A stretch of 64,000 nucleotides of DNA from Phycisphaerales bacterium (GCA_016710275.1 JADJXS010000001.1:1984001-2048000), one strand, 5' to 3'; counted from the first letter of the stretch, positions 1-8,332 are shown. The notes: generated by a model not told the origin, from the sequence alone. A program made the numbers and translations.

Positions 1-351
1 TCGCGCCTCGACCGCGCGCCGCGTCGCGTCTGCGATCAACGCCTCATGGTCGTACTTCATCTGCCGGAGCCGTTCGACCGTGTGGGTTTGCGGCTGCGCA
101 TCGACGACGTGGTGATGCTCCTCGCACAGGAGCACCAGGTTCTCGTAACGATCGCGCTCGTCGAGAGGCATGGGGTAATCGCCGCGTGGACCGTCGATTG
201 ACTGGCCGACGATGTGTGCGACCTCGGACAACGCGACAGCACGATCCTTCGCGCTTGACGGGACGTGAAGCACCTTCGTACAAGCCGGAAAGGCGCATCG
301 GCCGCCGGATTGCTGATAGAGCAGCCGTAAGTCTCGCGGGCTAATCGCCAT
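1..351 (-). CDS. HNH endonuclease-like protein, 3' end beyond window
   Basis: This reading frame is open from an ATG at 351 to the window edge, so only the first 117 residues are visible. It contains a Cys pair (CAFPAC, about residues 19-24), then SEVAHIVGQS and NLVLLCEEHHHVVDAQ, which is the layout of an HNH nuclease with an 'E-AHI' histidine and a 'NL-LLC--HH' zinc/metal strand. Proteins of this type cut DNA and are common in phages, mobile elements and restriction systems; the actual substrate cannot be told from this fragment. The start codon overlaps the stop of the upstream gene (341-1048) by 11 bases, which suggests translational coupling. The continuation to the left is not available, so domain order after the HNH core is unknown. 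Family call fairly firm, role inferred. Confidence 0.7.
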   Translation of the reverse strand, partial: MAISPRDLRLLYQQSGGRCAFPACTKVLHVPSSAKDRAVALSEVAHIVGQSIDGPRGDYPMPLDERDRYENLVLLCEEHHHVVDAQPQTHTVERLRQMKYDHEALIADATRRAVEAR

Positions 352-1048
352 AGCCACCATCGTAACCGAACATTGGCCGAACGGCATGAGCTGCGGCCGT
401 CGCCGCATCTTCCGCCACCGGCCTGCCAAATGGTATCGTGATCCGCCGACGCATTCTCAGAACGTCGAACGGAATTTCTGCTCGTCCGGCAATCTGCCGC
501 TGACGGTTCACTTGGCGAACGATGCGAAGAGCTTGACGCCGCACCGGCGCGTAGGGCTCGAATGGCAGGTCATTCAGCGCTGCCGCGATTTCCCGCGTCG
601 GGCATCGCGACGCCAGGTCGAGCACGACAGCTTGGATCGCGCGATAGACCGCGGCGTCAATCCTCACCGAAGCGTGCCACCGGCCATTCCGCCCCTTTCG
701 GCAGCCGATGCTGTAACCCGCGAACTTGATCGGCGCGCGCCGCACGTCACGAATTGACGCTCGCTCCCGCTCGAAGAACTCGTGCCGGCCCTTTGTTGCG
801 AGAAGGACGAAGTACCGCTCGTACCGCAGATACTGCATATTCGCCAGCCCCTGCTTCTTGCGGCGACACCGCGCCCATTTCGTGATCGCGATGCCGTAAC
901 GGTCGATCAGCTTCGCATCGACAGCGGCCGGATCCTTCCCGTTCGGAATCTGCCCGGCCACGTAGAACCAGTAGCCGGGCGTGATGTACGCGACCGCGAG
1001 CTGCTGAACGAACCCCTCGACCGATGTTGTGACGCACCGATACTCCAT
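341..1048 (-). CDS. Conserved hypothetical protein (235 aa) of the mobile element
   Basis: I do not recognise a functional domain. The protein is basic and 235 residues long, with a conserved-looking N-terminal half (VEGFVQQLAVAYITPGY, KDPAAVDAKLIDRYGI, QYLRYERYFVLLATKG) of the type seen in hypothetical proteins carried by planctomycete plasmids and islands. A good ribosome binding site (GGAGGAAG) lies just upstream of the ATG at 1048, which supports this start. It is followed immediately by the HNH-like gene, whose start it overlaps, so the two are probably one transcript. The Arg/Lys-rich middle (CRRKKQG) would fit nucleic-acid binding, but this is only inference. Confidence 0.7.
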   Translation of the reverse strand: MEYRCVTTSVEGFVQQLAVAYITPGYWFYVAGQIPNGKDPAAVDAKLIDRYGIAITKWARCRRKKQGLANMQYLRYERYFVLLATKGRHEFFERERASIRDVRRAPIKFAGYSIGCRKGRNGRWHASVRIDAAVYRAIQAVVLDLASRCPTREIAAALNDLPFEPYAPVRRQALRIVRQVNRQRQIAGRAEIPFDVLRMRRRITIPFGRPVAEDAATAAAHAVRPMFGYDGGYGD

Positions 1049-1130
1049 GCGTTCTTCCTCCTCCCTTCAAATGAGCGGGTTGTTTTGGCACAACCCGCGA
1101 AGCCTGTTTGAACCTCCTTTCGGTCGAGCT

Positions 1131-1352
1131 TCAATCGCTTTCCGGACCCGGCCCGCAGAACTCCAACAACTCGCGGAGTTCCTGCTCAGTCGGCTCACGG
1201 TCAAAATCCTCCCGATAACACGCCGTGATGCGTGCCCGCACGTCCGGCGGAATGCTCATCGGCTCCGGCCAACATCGTTCATCGAACTCCTCGATGATGT
1301 CAGCCGGACTGTCGCCGATGACGCTGCCGCTCCTCGTGCGCCACCAACCCAT
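1131..1352 (-). CDS. Small hypothetical protein (73 aa)
   Basis: The frame is open further upstream, but the ATG at 1352 is preceded by a strong ribosome binding site (GAAAGGAGGTGATTTGC), so I take that as the start, giving 73 residues beginning MGWWRTRSGSVIGD. The protein is acidic (SPADIIEEFDERCW, DREPTEQELRELLEFCG). No family is recognised. It lies 82 bases upstream of the 235-aa gene on the same strand and is probably part of the same operon; the intervening stretch also carries an AAAGGAGG motif near 1118-1125. Confidence 0.6.
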   Translation of the reverse strand: MGWWRTRSGSVIGDSPADIIEEFDERCWPEPMSIPPDVRARITACYREDFDREPTEQELRELLEFCGPGPESD

Positions 1353-1454
1353 GCAAATCACCTCCTTTCGCTCGACTTCAAATCCTCGCGCACGCCCGAC
1401 CCCGCGGTCGCCCGCGTCACCGGCCCGGCGTGCAAAACCAACTCCTTTCATCAC

Positions 1455-3058
1455 TGACTCCTTCCAGGAAAACCCGGCCGTTTACCGTCATGCCCTGAGC
1501 ACATTGCCCCTTCTGAATCTGTCACCGCATCGGCGCAGGCCGAATGCCGTCGCTTCCCCGCCTTCGCGAACCGCTGCTTGCTGTCGGCGTCGCCTCCAGC
1601 TAATCGGCTCGCATCAAGCGATCGGCATCCATCCGCACCATGCGGCTAGATTCATTTATTGCAGTTGCCCAATACATAGCGGTTGCGGCCACGCAACCTC
1701 GATACACCACCAGGTACACCCCGGCTGTGCATCGTCATTCCGCTGCCAAACGACGGCCGTCTTCCGACGGTCCTCGTTTGACCGCATTGGCTGTCTTCCG
1801 ACCCGCCGAAACGGGCCGGGGCAGGTCAACCCTGCCCCGGCGCCGCACCGACACGTCCGCAAACATGGGAAATTGCTCGTCGGCCCTTTCGTCGTCGATC
1901 GCGTTCCCGGCACCACCCGTTAGCACTCGAACGGCATCGCGACTGCCTTGCCGCTTTGCCGCCACGCTTCCGCGTGCTCCTACTCAGGCCCCGCTCCCAG
2001 ACTCCGGCGTTTCAAGCACCTGCGCGACATTACGCAGGCACCGGGCATCACCCCGGCTGCCAGAGTCCTTCCCCGGTTAGAACCAGTCTCCGATCGATCG
2101 TTCACGTCGCTTGACCTGGAAGCTCCGCGTGCGTCTCTCCCGCACACGTTGCTCGCATCGCTGTACGCCGACGGCTTCCGCCGCCAACATCGTTTCGCCC
2201 GCCGGATGGCAGGCGATTTCGGGGTACGAATCTAGAAGCTCCCCTTACCCGTCAGCGAAGGTCTTTCTATCGCAGTTCGGCACGTCTCCGATCGATCTCA
2301 CCCAGAAGCGGTTTCCCGCCTTTCGCAGTTGAGCTTTTCACCATCCGCCGTTTGAAACGGAATGCCGACGCTTATCATCGCGCCGGTCGTTTGCGTCACC
2401 GCAAACAAGCTCCCTGCCCGGGCTAACGTTGAACGGGCCGCTGCCGCACTCGCGTGCGTCAGTCGGTCCCGAACCCCGCAGGGGGATTAGCCGCCGATGG
2501 CGACATCACCCACTTTGGCTGATCCGGCTCGCGCAAAAGCACGAGTCTGTCCCGGTCGCCCAGTTTTCCTATGCGAAGAACGAGGCAGACGCTTTCGACG
2601 AGGCTTGCCCCCGTGGCGAACCACAGCGCGGCCAAGTGCGAAGCGACTCGCCCATGATGTGTATGGGATCGAACGGCTGGATTACTCCAAAAGCTTGGGA
2701 TTACTCAGCCGAGCCTCCCTCGCACTGGACGAGCCAGTCTCCTGGCATCCAGCGCTTACGAGCACTCGAACATGGCGGGTGATGAAGTCCGCCTCCTTAG
2801 CCTGTTTGGTAGACAGGTTTACCGGTTGTCCGATCCCACGATTCAGACGCCAGGCCACGCGTTTGCATGATTCTGACGATCGCGAATCAAACGCGGTTTG
2901 ATTCACACATCGACGTTAGCGCATTCCGCGGCGCAAGTCACGCGTTTCCGCGTTCTGACCCGTCGCGGGATAGCGGAACCCACCGGTACCAGTTCCCGCG
3001 GCACCGGCCGCCGCGCGTCACCTGTCCCGCGACCCTCCGACGGGCGGGAAAAATCAGC
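1455..3058. other. 1.6-kb stretch without a convincing gene
   Basis: No reading frame here has both a credible start and a recognisable protein; the longest candidates (117-134 residues around 2429-2901) show no domain and no ribosome binding site. I see no tRNA, rRNA, tmRNA or CRISPR pattern. The only clear structure is a perfect inverted repeat at 2884-2904 close to the XRE promoter. It may be decayed mobile-element DNA. Confidence 0.4.
2884..2904. repeat. Perfect 9-bp inverted repeat
   Basis: Arms GAATCAAAC and GTTTGATTC flank a 3-base centre (GCG). It sits about 155 bases upstream of the XRE promoter. It has no T-tract, so it looks more like a protein binding site than an intrinsic terminator. 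Confidence 0.5.
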
Positions 3059-3086
3059 TTGACTCGGCGTGTCCGAGTGTTACTAT
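3059..3086 (+). promoter_or_regulatory. Sigma70-type promoter of the XRE/ImmA operon
   Basis: TTGACT at 3059-3064 and TACTAT at 3081-3086 are separated by 16 bases, a near-consensus -35/-10 pair. Transcription would begin near 3093, downstream of the first in-frame ATG at 3085, so that ATG cannot be the start of the protein made from this promoter. Confidence 0.7.
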
Positions 3087-3099
3087 GTATGCGAACACT
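3076..3099. promoter_or_regulatory. Candidate operator overlapping the -10 box (copy 1)
   Basis: Inverted arms AGTGTT (3076-3081) and AACACT (3094-3099) enclose the -10 box. An 18-of-22-base match recurs at 4260-4281 upstream of the next small gene. The adjacent XRE repressor is the natural candidate to bind both, giving autoregulation; this is inference from position and symmetry. Confidence 0.55.
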
Positions 3100-3114
3100 G
3101 AGAGGAGTGACGCC

Positions 3115-3498
3115 TTGGCCAAAGACAAAGCCCGGAGCAGCGACGAAATCGGCGACGTCCTTCGCCGCCAGCGGACCGAAGTGCTCGGCAAGGGCTTGCG
3201 TGAGATGGCCCGGCAGCTCGGCACGGCTCCGGCCCATCTGACCGACATTGAGCATGGCAACCGCTCGCCGTCCGAAGCGCTCCTGGTCAAGATCGCCCGC
3301 GCCTACGAAATTCCCGAAGCGCAGCTCCGCTCCGCCTGGAGCAAGCCCGACGAAGTCGTTGAGGAAATTGCGAGCCAGGATGCGACGGCTGCTGCGAAAG
3401 TGCCTGAGTTGCTTCGCTCTGCCCGAAAGTTCACGGAAGGGCAATGGAATGCGTTGATTGAAGCGGCCAAGAAATTGGCCTCCGAGAAGAAGGGCTAG
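3115..3498 (+). CDS. XRE-family HTH repressor (partner of ImmA-like protease)
   Basis: The protein has an N-terminal lambda-repressor-type helix-turn-helix (LREMARQLGTAPAHLTDIEHG, then PSEALLVKIARAYEI) and a C-terminal helical tail. I choose the TTG at 3115, preceded by GAGAGGAG, giving 127 residues. The frame extends up to an ATG at 3085, but that codon lies inside the -10 box. The gene is followed after 8 bases by an ImmA/IrrE-type metalloprotease gene, the classic repressor/anti-repressor pair of integrative elements such as ICEBs1, in which the protease cleaves the repressor after a damage or quorum signal. Here it probably keeps the element's integrase/excisionase region silent. Confidence 0.8.
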   Translation: MAKDKARSSDEIGDVLRRQRTEVLGKGLREMARQLGTAPAHLTDIEHGNRSPSEALLVKIARAYEIPEAQLRSAWSKPDEVVEEIASQDATAAAKVPELLRSARKFTEGQWNALIEAAKKLASEKKG

Positions 3499-3506
3499 GC
3501 GGACTG

Positions 3507-4235
3507 ATGGCCAGACGCCGATACGAGTACGGCAAGCTCTTTCAGCCCGCCAGGGGGGGTATGCTCATTGAGCGTAAGGCCCGTCGATCGCTGGCGTACT
3601 GCCTGTACAAGCTCGGGCTCTCCGAAATCCCACTCCCGATTCCCGTGGACCGCTGGATCGAAACGGCATTCGACATCCGCTTTGGCATTGCCGACCTTTC
3701 GCACATCGGACCGCGCGTGCTCGGTGCGTGTTTCCTGCGTGACCGCGAGATCCTCGTTTCTGAAAAGGCGCTACTCCACGAAGGCCGCTACCGCTTCACA
3801 TGCGCCCACGAATTGGCGCACTTCGTTCTGCACATGCACGTGCGTGACCGGTTCTCCGACGATGACGAGCCGGAGATTGTTTTCGACGATGAGATCGAGC
3901 GCCAAGCGGATCGCTTCGCTGCGGCATTTCTGCTGCCCGCAAATCTGTTCGAGCGAGAAGTGATTCTGATTGCACGCGGCATCGGGGCTGACCCGCACTG
4001 GTGCCTCACCGAGTTGATGATGGCCAGCGATCAGTCGCTGAAGATGTGGCAGAACATATTCGTCCCCGCGCTCAGCCGCTCTTTCGGCGTCTCCAAAACG
4101 GCCACGCTGATCCGCGCGCACAGTCTTCAGCTCACCGGCGCCGAGACGCGTACGTTGATCCCGAGCCGACTCTTCTACGACTTGATGCCGAAACCCTCGC
4201 CGCCCCACGCCAATCCGCGGGCCGGCGGTCCTTGA
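3507..4235 (+). CDS. ImmA/IrrE-family zinc metallo-endopeptidase
   Basis: A 242-residue protein with the zinc-protease motif HELAH at residues 101-105 (CAHELAHFVLH) and the downstream third-ligand helix ERQADRFAAAFLLP (from residue 131), which together define the ImmA/IrrE (DUF955) family. Members cleave cognate XRE repressors and so de-repress mobile elements. The gene directly follows an XRE gene (gap 8 bases), supporting that role. The C-terminal third (SRSFGVSKTATLIRAHSL) is the usual helical domain. No signal peptide or membrane segment is seen, so it is cytoplasmic. The target is inferred from the gene pair. Confidence 0.88.
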   Translation: MARRRYEYGKLFQPARGGMLIERKARRSLAYCLYKLGLSEIPLPIPVDRWIETAFDIRFGIADLSHIGPRVLGACFLRDREILVSEKALLHEGRYRFTCAHELAHFVLHMHVRDRFSDDDEPEIVFDDEIERQADRFAAAFLLPANLFEREVILIARGIGADPHWCLTELMMASDQSLKMWQNIFVPALSRSFGVSKTATLIRAHSLQLTGAETRTLIPSRLFYDLMPKPSPPHANPRAGGP

Positions 4236-4259
4236 ATCGGCGTGTTCTTTTGTGCTCGC

Positions 4260-4281
4260 AGTGTTCCTGTGCGTGCGAACA
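4260..4281. promoter_or_regulatory. Candidate operator (copy 2)
   Basis: Matches the operator at 3076-3097 at 18 of 22 positions, keeping AGTGTT at the left and TGCGAACA at the right. It lies 23 bases before the start of the 97-aa gene. A further short match (TTGA-TCGGCGTGT, about 4232-4245) also parallels the -35 region at 3059, so a whole control segment appears duplicated. Confidence 0.5.
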
Positions 4282-4303
4282 ACGGAACAGTGGAGGAAAG
4301 ACG

Positions 4304-4597
4304 ATGGTGCTTTACGACCTGACGAAGACGGCGGCCGCGACGAGCCTGCGCCCAATCCGTCCGCCGAGCGACTTCGAACTCTTCGCGATCACAGTCGGAT
4401 TGCTGATGGTTGAGAATCGCGGCTTCAGCGAACTGACGACCGGACCGGTCGAACTCACGAATCGTAACCGCCGCCGAGTCGCCGAGTTGCTGGAAGAGCG
4501 CGCGCCGTCGCTCGCCCGCGAGCTCGGCGGCCCGGCTCTCCTCCGCGCGCGCCTGAAGCAGTTGGTCGGCCTCCAGATCTACCGCGAGTTCCAGTAA
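4304..4597 (+). CDS. Small hypothetical protein (97 aa) of the element
   Basis: The frame is open from 4001, but that part is a shadow of the protease gene; the ATG at 4304 with GTGGAGGAAAG just upstream is the likely start. The 97-residue product (VLYDLTKTAAATSLRPIRPP, then a helical region RRRVAELLEERAPSLARE) has no family I recognise. It is preceded by the second copy of the candidate XRE operator, so it is probably under the same repressor. It sits between the repressor/protease pair and the excisionase-like gene, a common place for small accessory proteins of integrative elements. Confidence 0.6.
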   Translation: MVLYDLTKTAAATSLRPIRPPSDFELFAITVGLLMVENRGFSELTTGPVELTNRNRRRVAELLEERAPSLARELGGPALLRARLKQLVGLQIYREFQ

Positions 4598-4632
4598 CGG
4601 GAACCACGACTGGACGAGAGTTCACAAACGCC

Positions 4633-4998
4633 ATGCACAATCCGGAACCGGCAACTCCGACCACCGAAGACCTGCTGCAAGTGCTGCAGCAGATCGAAGC
4701 GCATCTCGCAGCGCTTCGGGCGGGGACGACATCGGCACGACCGGACTGGCTGACAGTCGATGAAGTGGCCGGCGAACTTAAATTGTCGCGCGACTCGGTC
4801 GAACGTCTCATCGCTTGCGGCCGACTCCAAGCCGCCGAAGTCACGGGCGTCGCCGGCCGGGGACGTCGCCGGCGCTTTCGCATTCACCGCGACTGGGTCG
4901 ACGCGTTCCTCAAGTCCTCGGTGAAACTCCACGCCGCACCGCCCAAGGTGCGACGCAGCCGCTCGGTCTCCGAGCCAACCATCGACTTTATCCAGTAG
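4633..4998 (+). CDS. Excisionase-like (Xis/MerR-type) helix-turn-helix protein
   Basis: A 121-residue protein with a helix-turn-helix of the DNA-binding excisionase family at about residues 39-85: WLTVDEVAGELKLSRDSVER followed by a wing (RLQAAEVTG) and the basic RGRRRRFRIHRDWVDAF. Such proteins direct integrase toward excision or act as small regulators. It converges on the integrase gene on the opposite strand, overlapping its 3' end by 11 bases. The N-terminal 35 residues form a predicted helix (DLLQVLQQIEAHLAAL) that could be a dimerisation coiled coil. Role as recombination directionality factor is inferred from context. Confidence 0.75.
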   Translation: MHNPEPATPTTEDLLQVLQQIEAHLAALRAGTTSARPDWLTVDEVAGELKLSRDSVERLIACGRLQAAEVTGVAGRGRRRRFRIHRDWVDAFLKSSVKLHAAPPKVRRSRSVSEPTIDFIQ

Positions 4999-6235
4999 CG
5001 ACTCGAAGCTGCTCGCCGGCAGTCTCGACCTGCGGCCATAGGCGCGACCGCACAACGTTCACAACTCGCCGCAACCGTTCAATGCTGATCTCTTCGATGT
5101 ACACGCCGCTCATCCCGGGGATGCTGTGTCCCATGATGCGGTGAATCGCATGCTGGTCACCGGCCTCGTCCGCCCACGTTCGAAATGTGTGCCGCAGGGA
5201 GTAGAAGCCGAGACCGAACCGCTTGAGTTTCAAATCCTTCAGAAGCGCGTCGACCCAGTCGCTGAGGCGGTCGATATACGTCACCTTCTTGATTTCGTTG
5301 CCTTCGCGGCGAACGATCTGCCGTACCAGCGGAAAGCCGCGCTCGCTCCGGAACACGAGCTCCCGCGCCGCCGGCGTCGCCGCCTTCGGCATCAAGCCGT
5401 TCAGAGCAATCTGAATCGCATCAATCGTCTCGGGCCACAGGGGAACCACGCGTCGTACGGCTGTTTTGGGGCGCTCAAAGTCGATCACTCCGCCTTTCAA
5501 ATCGACAGCGGCAACAGGAAGCGCCGAACAGTCCGTATTGCCGAAGCCGCCGTTGATTCCGAGGAAGATCGCGGCCTTCAACTCCGGTCTCGCAGCTGCG
5601 AGCAGCGACCGAATCTGCTCTGCCGTGAACAATCTCTTGCCGGCCCGCCGCTCGCGCTCGGCTCTGCTTCGACGAACATCAGCGGCGGAGGGCTTCGCAA
5701 ACGCGACTCCGAATCGCGGCAGCTGCTCAATGATTCCCGCCTGGACCGCCCATTTGAACATAGTCTGAATCGCGACAACCGTGTGCGTGATCCCATGCAC
5801 TCCCAACGCCTTCTGGCCGCCAATGCCTTGCTTTGCGATCAGGCGCCGGTACTGGAGGAAGTCATCGGCATTCAGACTCGTTACCGGCCGGGCCGTGCCG
5901 ACTGACCGCGCGAAATGCCGCACGACCCTTCGACAGTCCTCGAACCACCGGGTGCCAATCTGCCCGGTTTCGACGCGCTGCATCTGGTGCATCAGGAACT
6001 GATTGCCCATCTCTTTGATCGTCAGCTCCCCGGTTGCGGCGGGCGAGGGTTCACGGCCCGCGTGCAATTCTTCAGCGATGCGGAGATAATTCTGATGGGC
6101 GGTGTCGGGGTCGGCCCAGACACCGAAGAAGTGGAGCTTTCCAAGGATCTTCTTGCACCACTGACCGTTCGGATGCGCAGTCAGCGGGAAGGTCGGATGA
6201 GGTTTCTTAGGCTTGCGACGAGAGCGTTTCACCAT
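4988..6235 (-). CDS. Tyrosine-type site-specific integrase, divergent catalytic set
   Basis: A 415-residue phage-integrase-family protein: N-terminal arm-binding region, SAM-like core-binding domain (about 70-180, MGNQFLMHQM to FKWAVQAG) and catalytic domain (about 200-400). Visible catalytic positions are K257 (RPKTAVRR), R348 (YSLRHTFRTWA), H370 (IMGHS) and Y379 (GVYIEE). The first catalytic Arg, normally in a TGLR-x-x-E motif, is absent: box I reads GINGGFGNTDCSALP (226-240), and the first His of box II is Tyr345. The same GFGN-DC variant is, as I recall, typical of planctomycete integrases. The start lies 139 bases from the 5' end of tRNA-Arg(CCT), a likely integration target of this or a related element. 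Confidence 0.85.
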   Translation of the reverse strand: MVKRSRRKPKKPHPTFPLTAHPNGQWCKKILGKLHFFGVWADPDTAHQNYLRIAEELHAGREPSPAATGELTIKEMGNQFLMHQMQRVETGQIGTRWFEDCRRVVRHFARSVGTARPVTSLNADDFLQYRRLIAKQGIGGQKALGVHGITHTVVAIQTMFKWAVQAGIIEQLPRFGVAFAKPSAADVRRSRAERERRAGKRLFTAEQIRSLLAAARPELKAAIFLGINGGFGNTDCSALPVAAVDLKGGVIDFERPKTAVRRVVPLWPETIDAIQIALNGLMPKAATPAARELVFRSERGFPLVRQIVRREGNEIKKVTYIDRLSDWVDALLKDLKLKRFGLGFYSLRHTFRTWADEAGDQHAIHRIMGHSIPGMSGVYIEEISIERLRRVVNVVRSRLWPQVETAGEQLRVATG

Positions 6236-6374
6236 GGCGACCTCCGTTCGTTATTCGAACTGCTTGGCGGCGTTCAAATCGAGCGTAGGTACCTCTGCGG
6301 TTGTCGTCAAGGTTGTCGTCGCCGTTTTTGACGTGTCACGAAAAATGACGCAAGTGATTGCAGAATAAATAGTT

Positions 6375-6448
6375 GCGCCCGTAGCTCAGCAGGATAGAGC
6401 AGCGGTTTCCTAAACCGCAGGTCGGAGGTTCGAATCCTCTCGGGCGCG
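6375..6448 (+). tRNA. tRNA-Arg (anticodon CCT)
   Basis: A complete cloverleaf can be drawn: acceptor GCGCCCG/CGGGCGC, D-arm GCTC/GAGC, anticodon stem GCGGT/ACCGC with loop TTCCTAA (anticodon CCT), and T-arm GGAGG/CCTCT with loop TTCGAAT. No CCA is encoded. It separates an intact integrase on its left from a truncated integrase on its right, so it has probably served repeatedly as an insertion site. Confidence 0.93.
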
Positions 6449-6566
6449 TTTACGGCAACTCGCGACGACCCCGCGGCTTACGGAGACCTGCCGACATTCG
6501 GCCGTGCGATCTGAGGCGGAAAGGAGCAAGATCAATGACCGCGTTCAGCAACGCGGCGGTCGCACC

Positions 6567-6974
6567 ATGCCGAAGACCCCTTCGTACCGAAAGCGCGCGG
6601 GCCGCACGCAGGCACTCGTCACCCTCACGGATTCCGTCACGCGCCAACGCCGCGATTACTGGCTGGGCGAGCACGGCACGCCGGAGAGTCGCGAGAAGTA
6701 CCACCGGATCATCGCCGAGTGGCAAGCCGCCGGTAGGCGTTTGCCGCGCCTGCCGGCGCAACCCGACGCGGCGGCGCGTCCCGATCAACTTCAGCTCATT
6801 GTTCTTCTGCGCGACAACTACTACTTCGCCAAACAGCACCACGACTACGGCGAGTTCCGCTCGTCCGCCGCGGTGATGCGGCGGATGAAGGAGTTCTTCG
6901 GCCGGACACCCGCGGCGGACCTCGGCGGCAGCGTGCCCGGCTTCGTCAATTCAGCGAGAATTCGAGCAAGCTGA
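6567..6974 (+). pseudogene. Truncated N-terminal fragment of a second tyrosine integrase
   Basis: Starting at the ATG at 6567 the product (MPKTPSYRKRAGRTQALVTL, then RRDYWLGEHGTPESREKYHR and IIAEWQAAGRRLP) is the characteristic N-terminal arm of planctomycete phage-type integrases. About 120 residues in, after RRMKEFFGRTPAADLGG, the similarity ends and the frame closes with an unrelated tail (SVPGFVNSARIRAS). The core-binding and catalytic domains are missing. It lies directly downstream of the 3' end of tRNA-Arg, the usual side for an integrase of a tRNA-targeting element, so it looks like the scar of an older insertion. Confidence 0.7.
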
Positions 6975-7173
6975 GCGTGAGCTTGAGGAGGCGGGCATCT
7001 GATGAACACGCAGCACCGCCAGCCACGGCTCGTCTCCATCGGCCAGGGCGACTAAACACTGCGGGGATCACAGGGTATCTTGGACAGGGCATCCCACTGC
7101 CCGATGGCAGATCGCTTCGTCCACAGGATCCGTCGACGCCGAAGGAGGAAGTACCATGAGAGCCCGGCCGTGT
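6975..7173. other. Gap between integrase remnant and IS630
   Basis: No recognisable gene. A good ribosome binding site and ATG (7142-7157) lead into only seven codons that end in the insertion sequence; joining the sequence across the insertion also gives an immediate stop, so no interrupted gene can be claimed. Confidence 0.4.
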
Positions 7174-7175
7174 TA

Positions 7176-8259
7176 CTAAATAGTTCATAATGTGGCCTAC
7201 ACATTTCCGTAGTGTGTGGTATACTGTCGGCATGACGATCGATGGCCGCACATTGTCGCACGAAGCCAGTGAAGCGATTCGGAAGATGGCGGTTCGCCGG
7301 GTGCGGGAGGGCGAGCGGCCGAGCGAAGTCATCCGCGCATACGGGCTGTGTCGCACGACCATCTACAAGTGGCTGCGGGTCGCGAAGCGCGGCGGGGAGG
7401 CGGCGCTGGCGTCGCGCAGGGCACGGGCCGGCCGGACAAGCTGTCGGCCCGCCAGAAGCGGGAGGTGCGGCGCTGGATCTGCGGCAAGGATCCGCGGCAG
7501 CATGGCTTTGACTTCAGGGCCTGGACGCGCAAGATCGTGGCGACGCTGATTCAACAGAAGATGAAGATCCGCCTGAGCATCACGTCGGTGGGCCGGCTGC
7601 TGGCCGAACTGAACATCACGCCGCAGAAGCCGCTGCGACGGGCCTACGAGCGCGACCCGGCCGCGATCGACCGGTGGAAGCGCGAGCAGTACCCGGCTCT
7701 GCAAAAGCGTGCGGGACGCCGCGGGGCGGACATTTTCTTTCTGGACGAGGCGGGCATCCGTTCGGATGCGCCGCTGCAACGCACACCTGGGGCCCGGGGC
7801 CGCACGCCGGTGGTCGCGACCAGCGGCCGACGGCAATCGGTCAACGCCATCTCGGCCGTGAATCGGCTGGGGGCGTTCTGGTACAACGTGTACGAGGGCC
7901 GGCTGAACAAGGAGCAGTTCATCCTCTTTCTGAAGGGTTTTCTGCGTTATCGCCGCCGGCCGGTGTTTCTGGTGTTGGACCGGCACCCGGCCCACATCGC
8001 CAGGCAGGTCGCGGAGTTTGTGCAGTCGCTGGGCGGCCGGCTGGGCTGCACTTTCTTCCCGGCTACGCCCCGGACCTGAACCCCGATGAGTTTGTCTGGA
8101 ATCACCTGCGGCAAAAGGGCGTCTCCAAAACGCCGTTGCGGGAGAACGAGTCGCTGCGCGCCCGCGTCGAGGCCGACCTCGAAGCCATCGCGGCCAACCC
8201 GCCGCTCGTCCGATCCTTCTTCCGCGCCCCAAGCGTAGACTATATTATGAACTAGTTAG
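7176..8259. mobile_element. IS630-family insertion sequence, degenerate, 1084 bp
   Basis: The ends form an imperfect terminal inverted repeat: left CTAAATAGTTCATAAT (from 7176) and right, read inward, CTAACTAGTTCATAAT (from 8259). Each end is flanked by TA (7174-7175 and 8260-8261), the target duplication expected of IS630/Tc1-mariner elements. The interior holds one IS630 transposase split over three frames. Terminal repeats and target duplication are still clear, so the insertion is not very old even though the gene is broken. Confidence 0.85.
7232..8255 (+). pseudogene. IS630-family transposase, two frameshifts
   Basis: The first frame starts at the ATG at 7232 and carries the HTH region (RTLSHEASEAIRKMAVRRVR, SEVIRAYGLCRTTIYKWL). 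Near 7425 the reading shifts back by one base into a frame with GRPDKLSARQKREVRRW and the catalytic Asp motifs FFLDEAG and VLDRHPAH. Near 8055 a second shift of the same kind leads to GYAPDLNPDEFVWNHL, which holds the catalytic Glu. All three DDE residues are therefore present but not in one frame. Both shifts fit single-base deletions, and no obvious slippery A-run is present. The stop lies inside the right terminal repeat. Confidence 0.85.
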
Positions 8260-8332
8260 TAAGTGTCTCAGCACGTTCCAATGCGCGCGAGGCCAGGTCC
8301 GACCAGCATTCTGACGCGTCGGGGAACACAGA

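Noticed and set aside
3085..3114. ATG at 3085 as start of the XRE protein
   Set aside because: It lies inside the -10 box of a near-consensus promoter; TTG 3115 has a fitting ribosome binding site.
7142..7173. Gene start interrupted by IS630
   Set aside because: The ribosome binding site is good, but rejoining the sequence without the insertion gives a stop after six codons.
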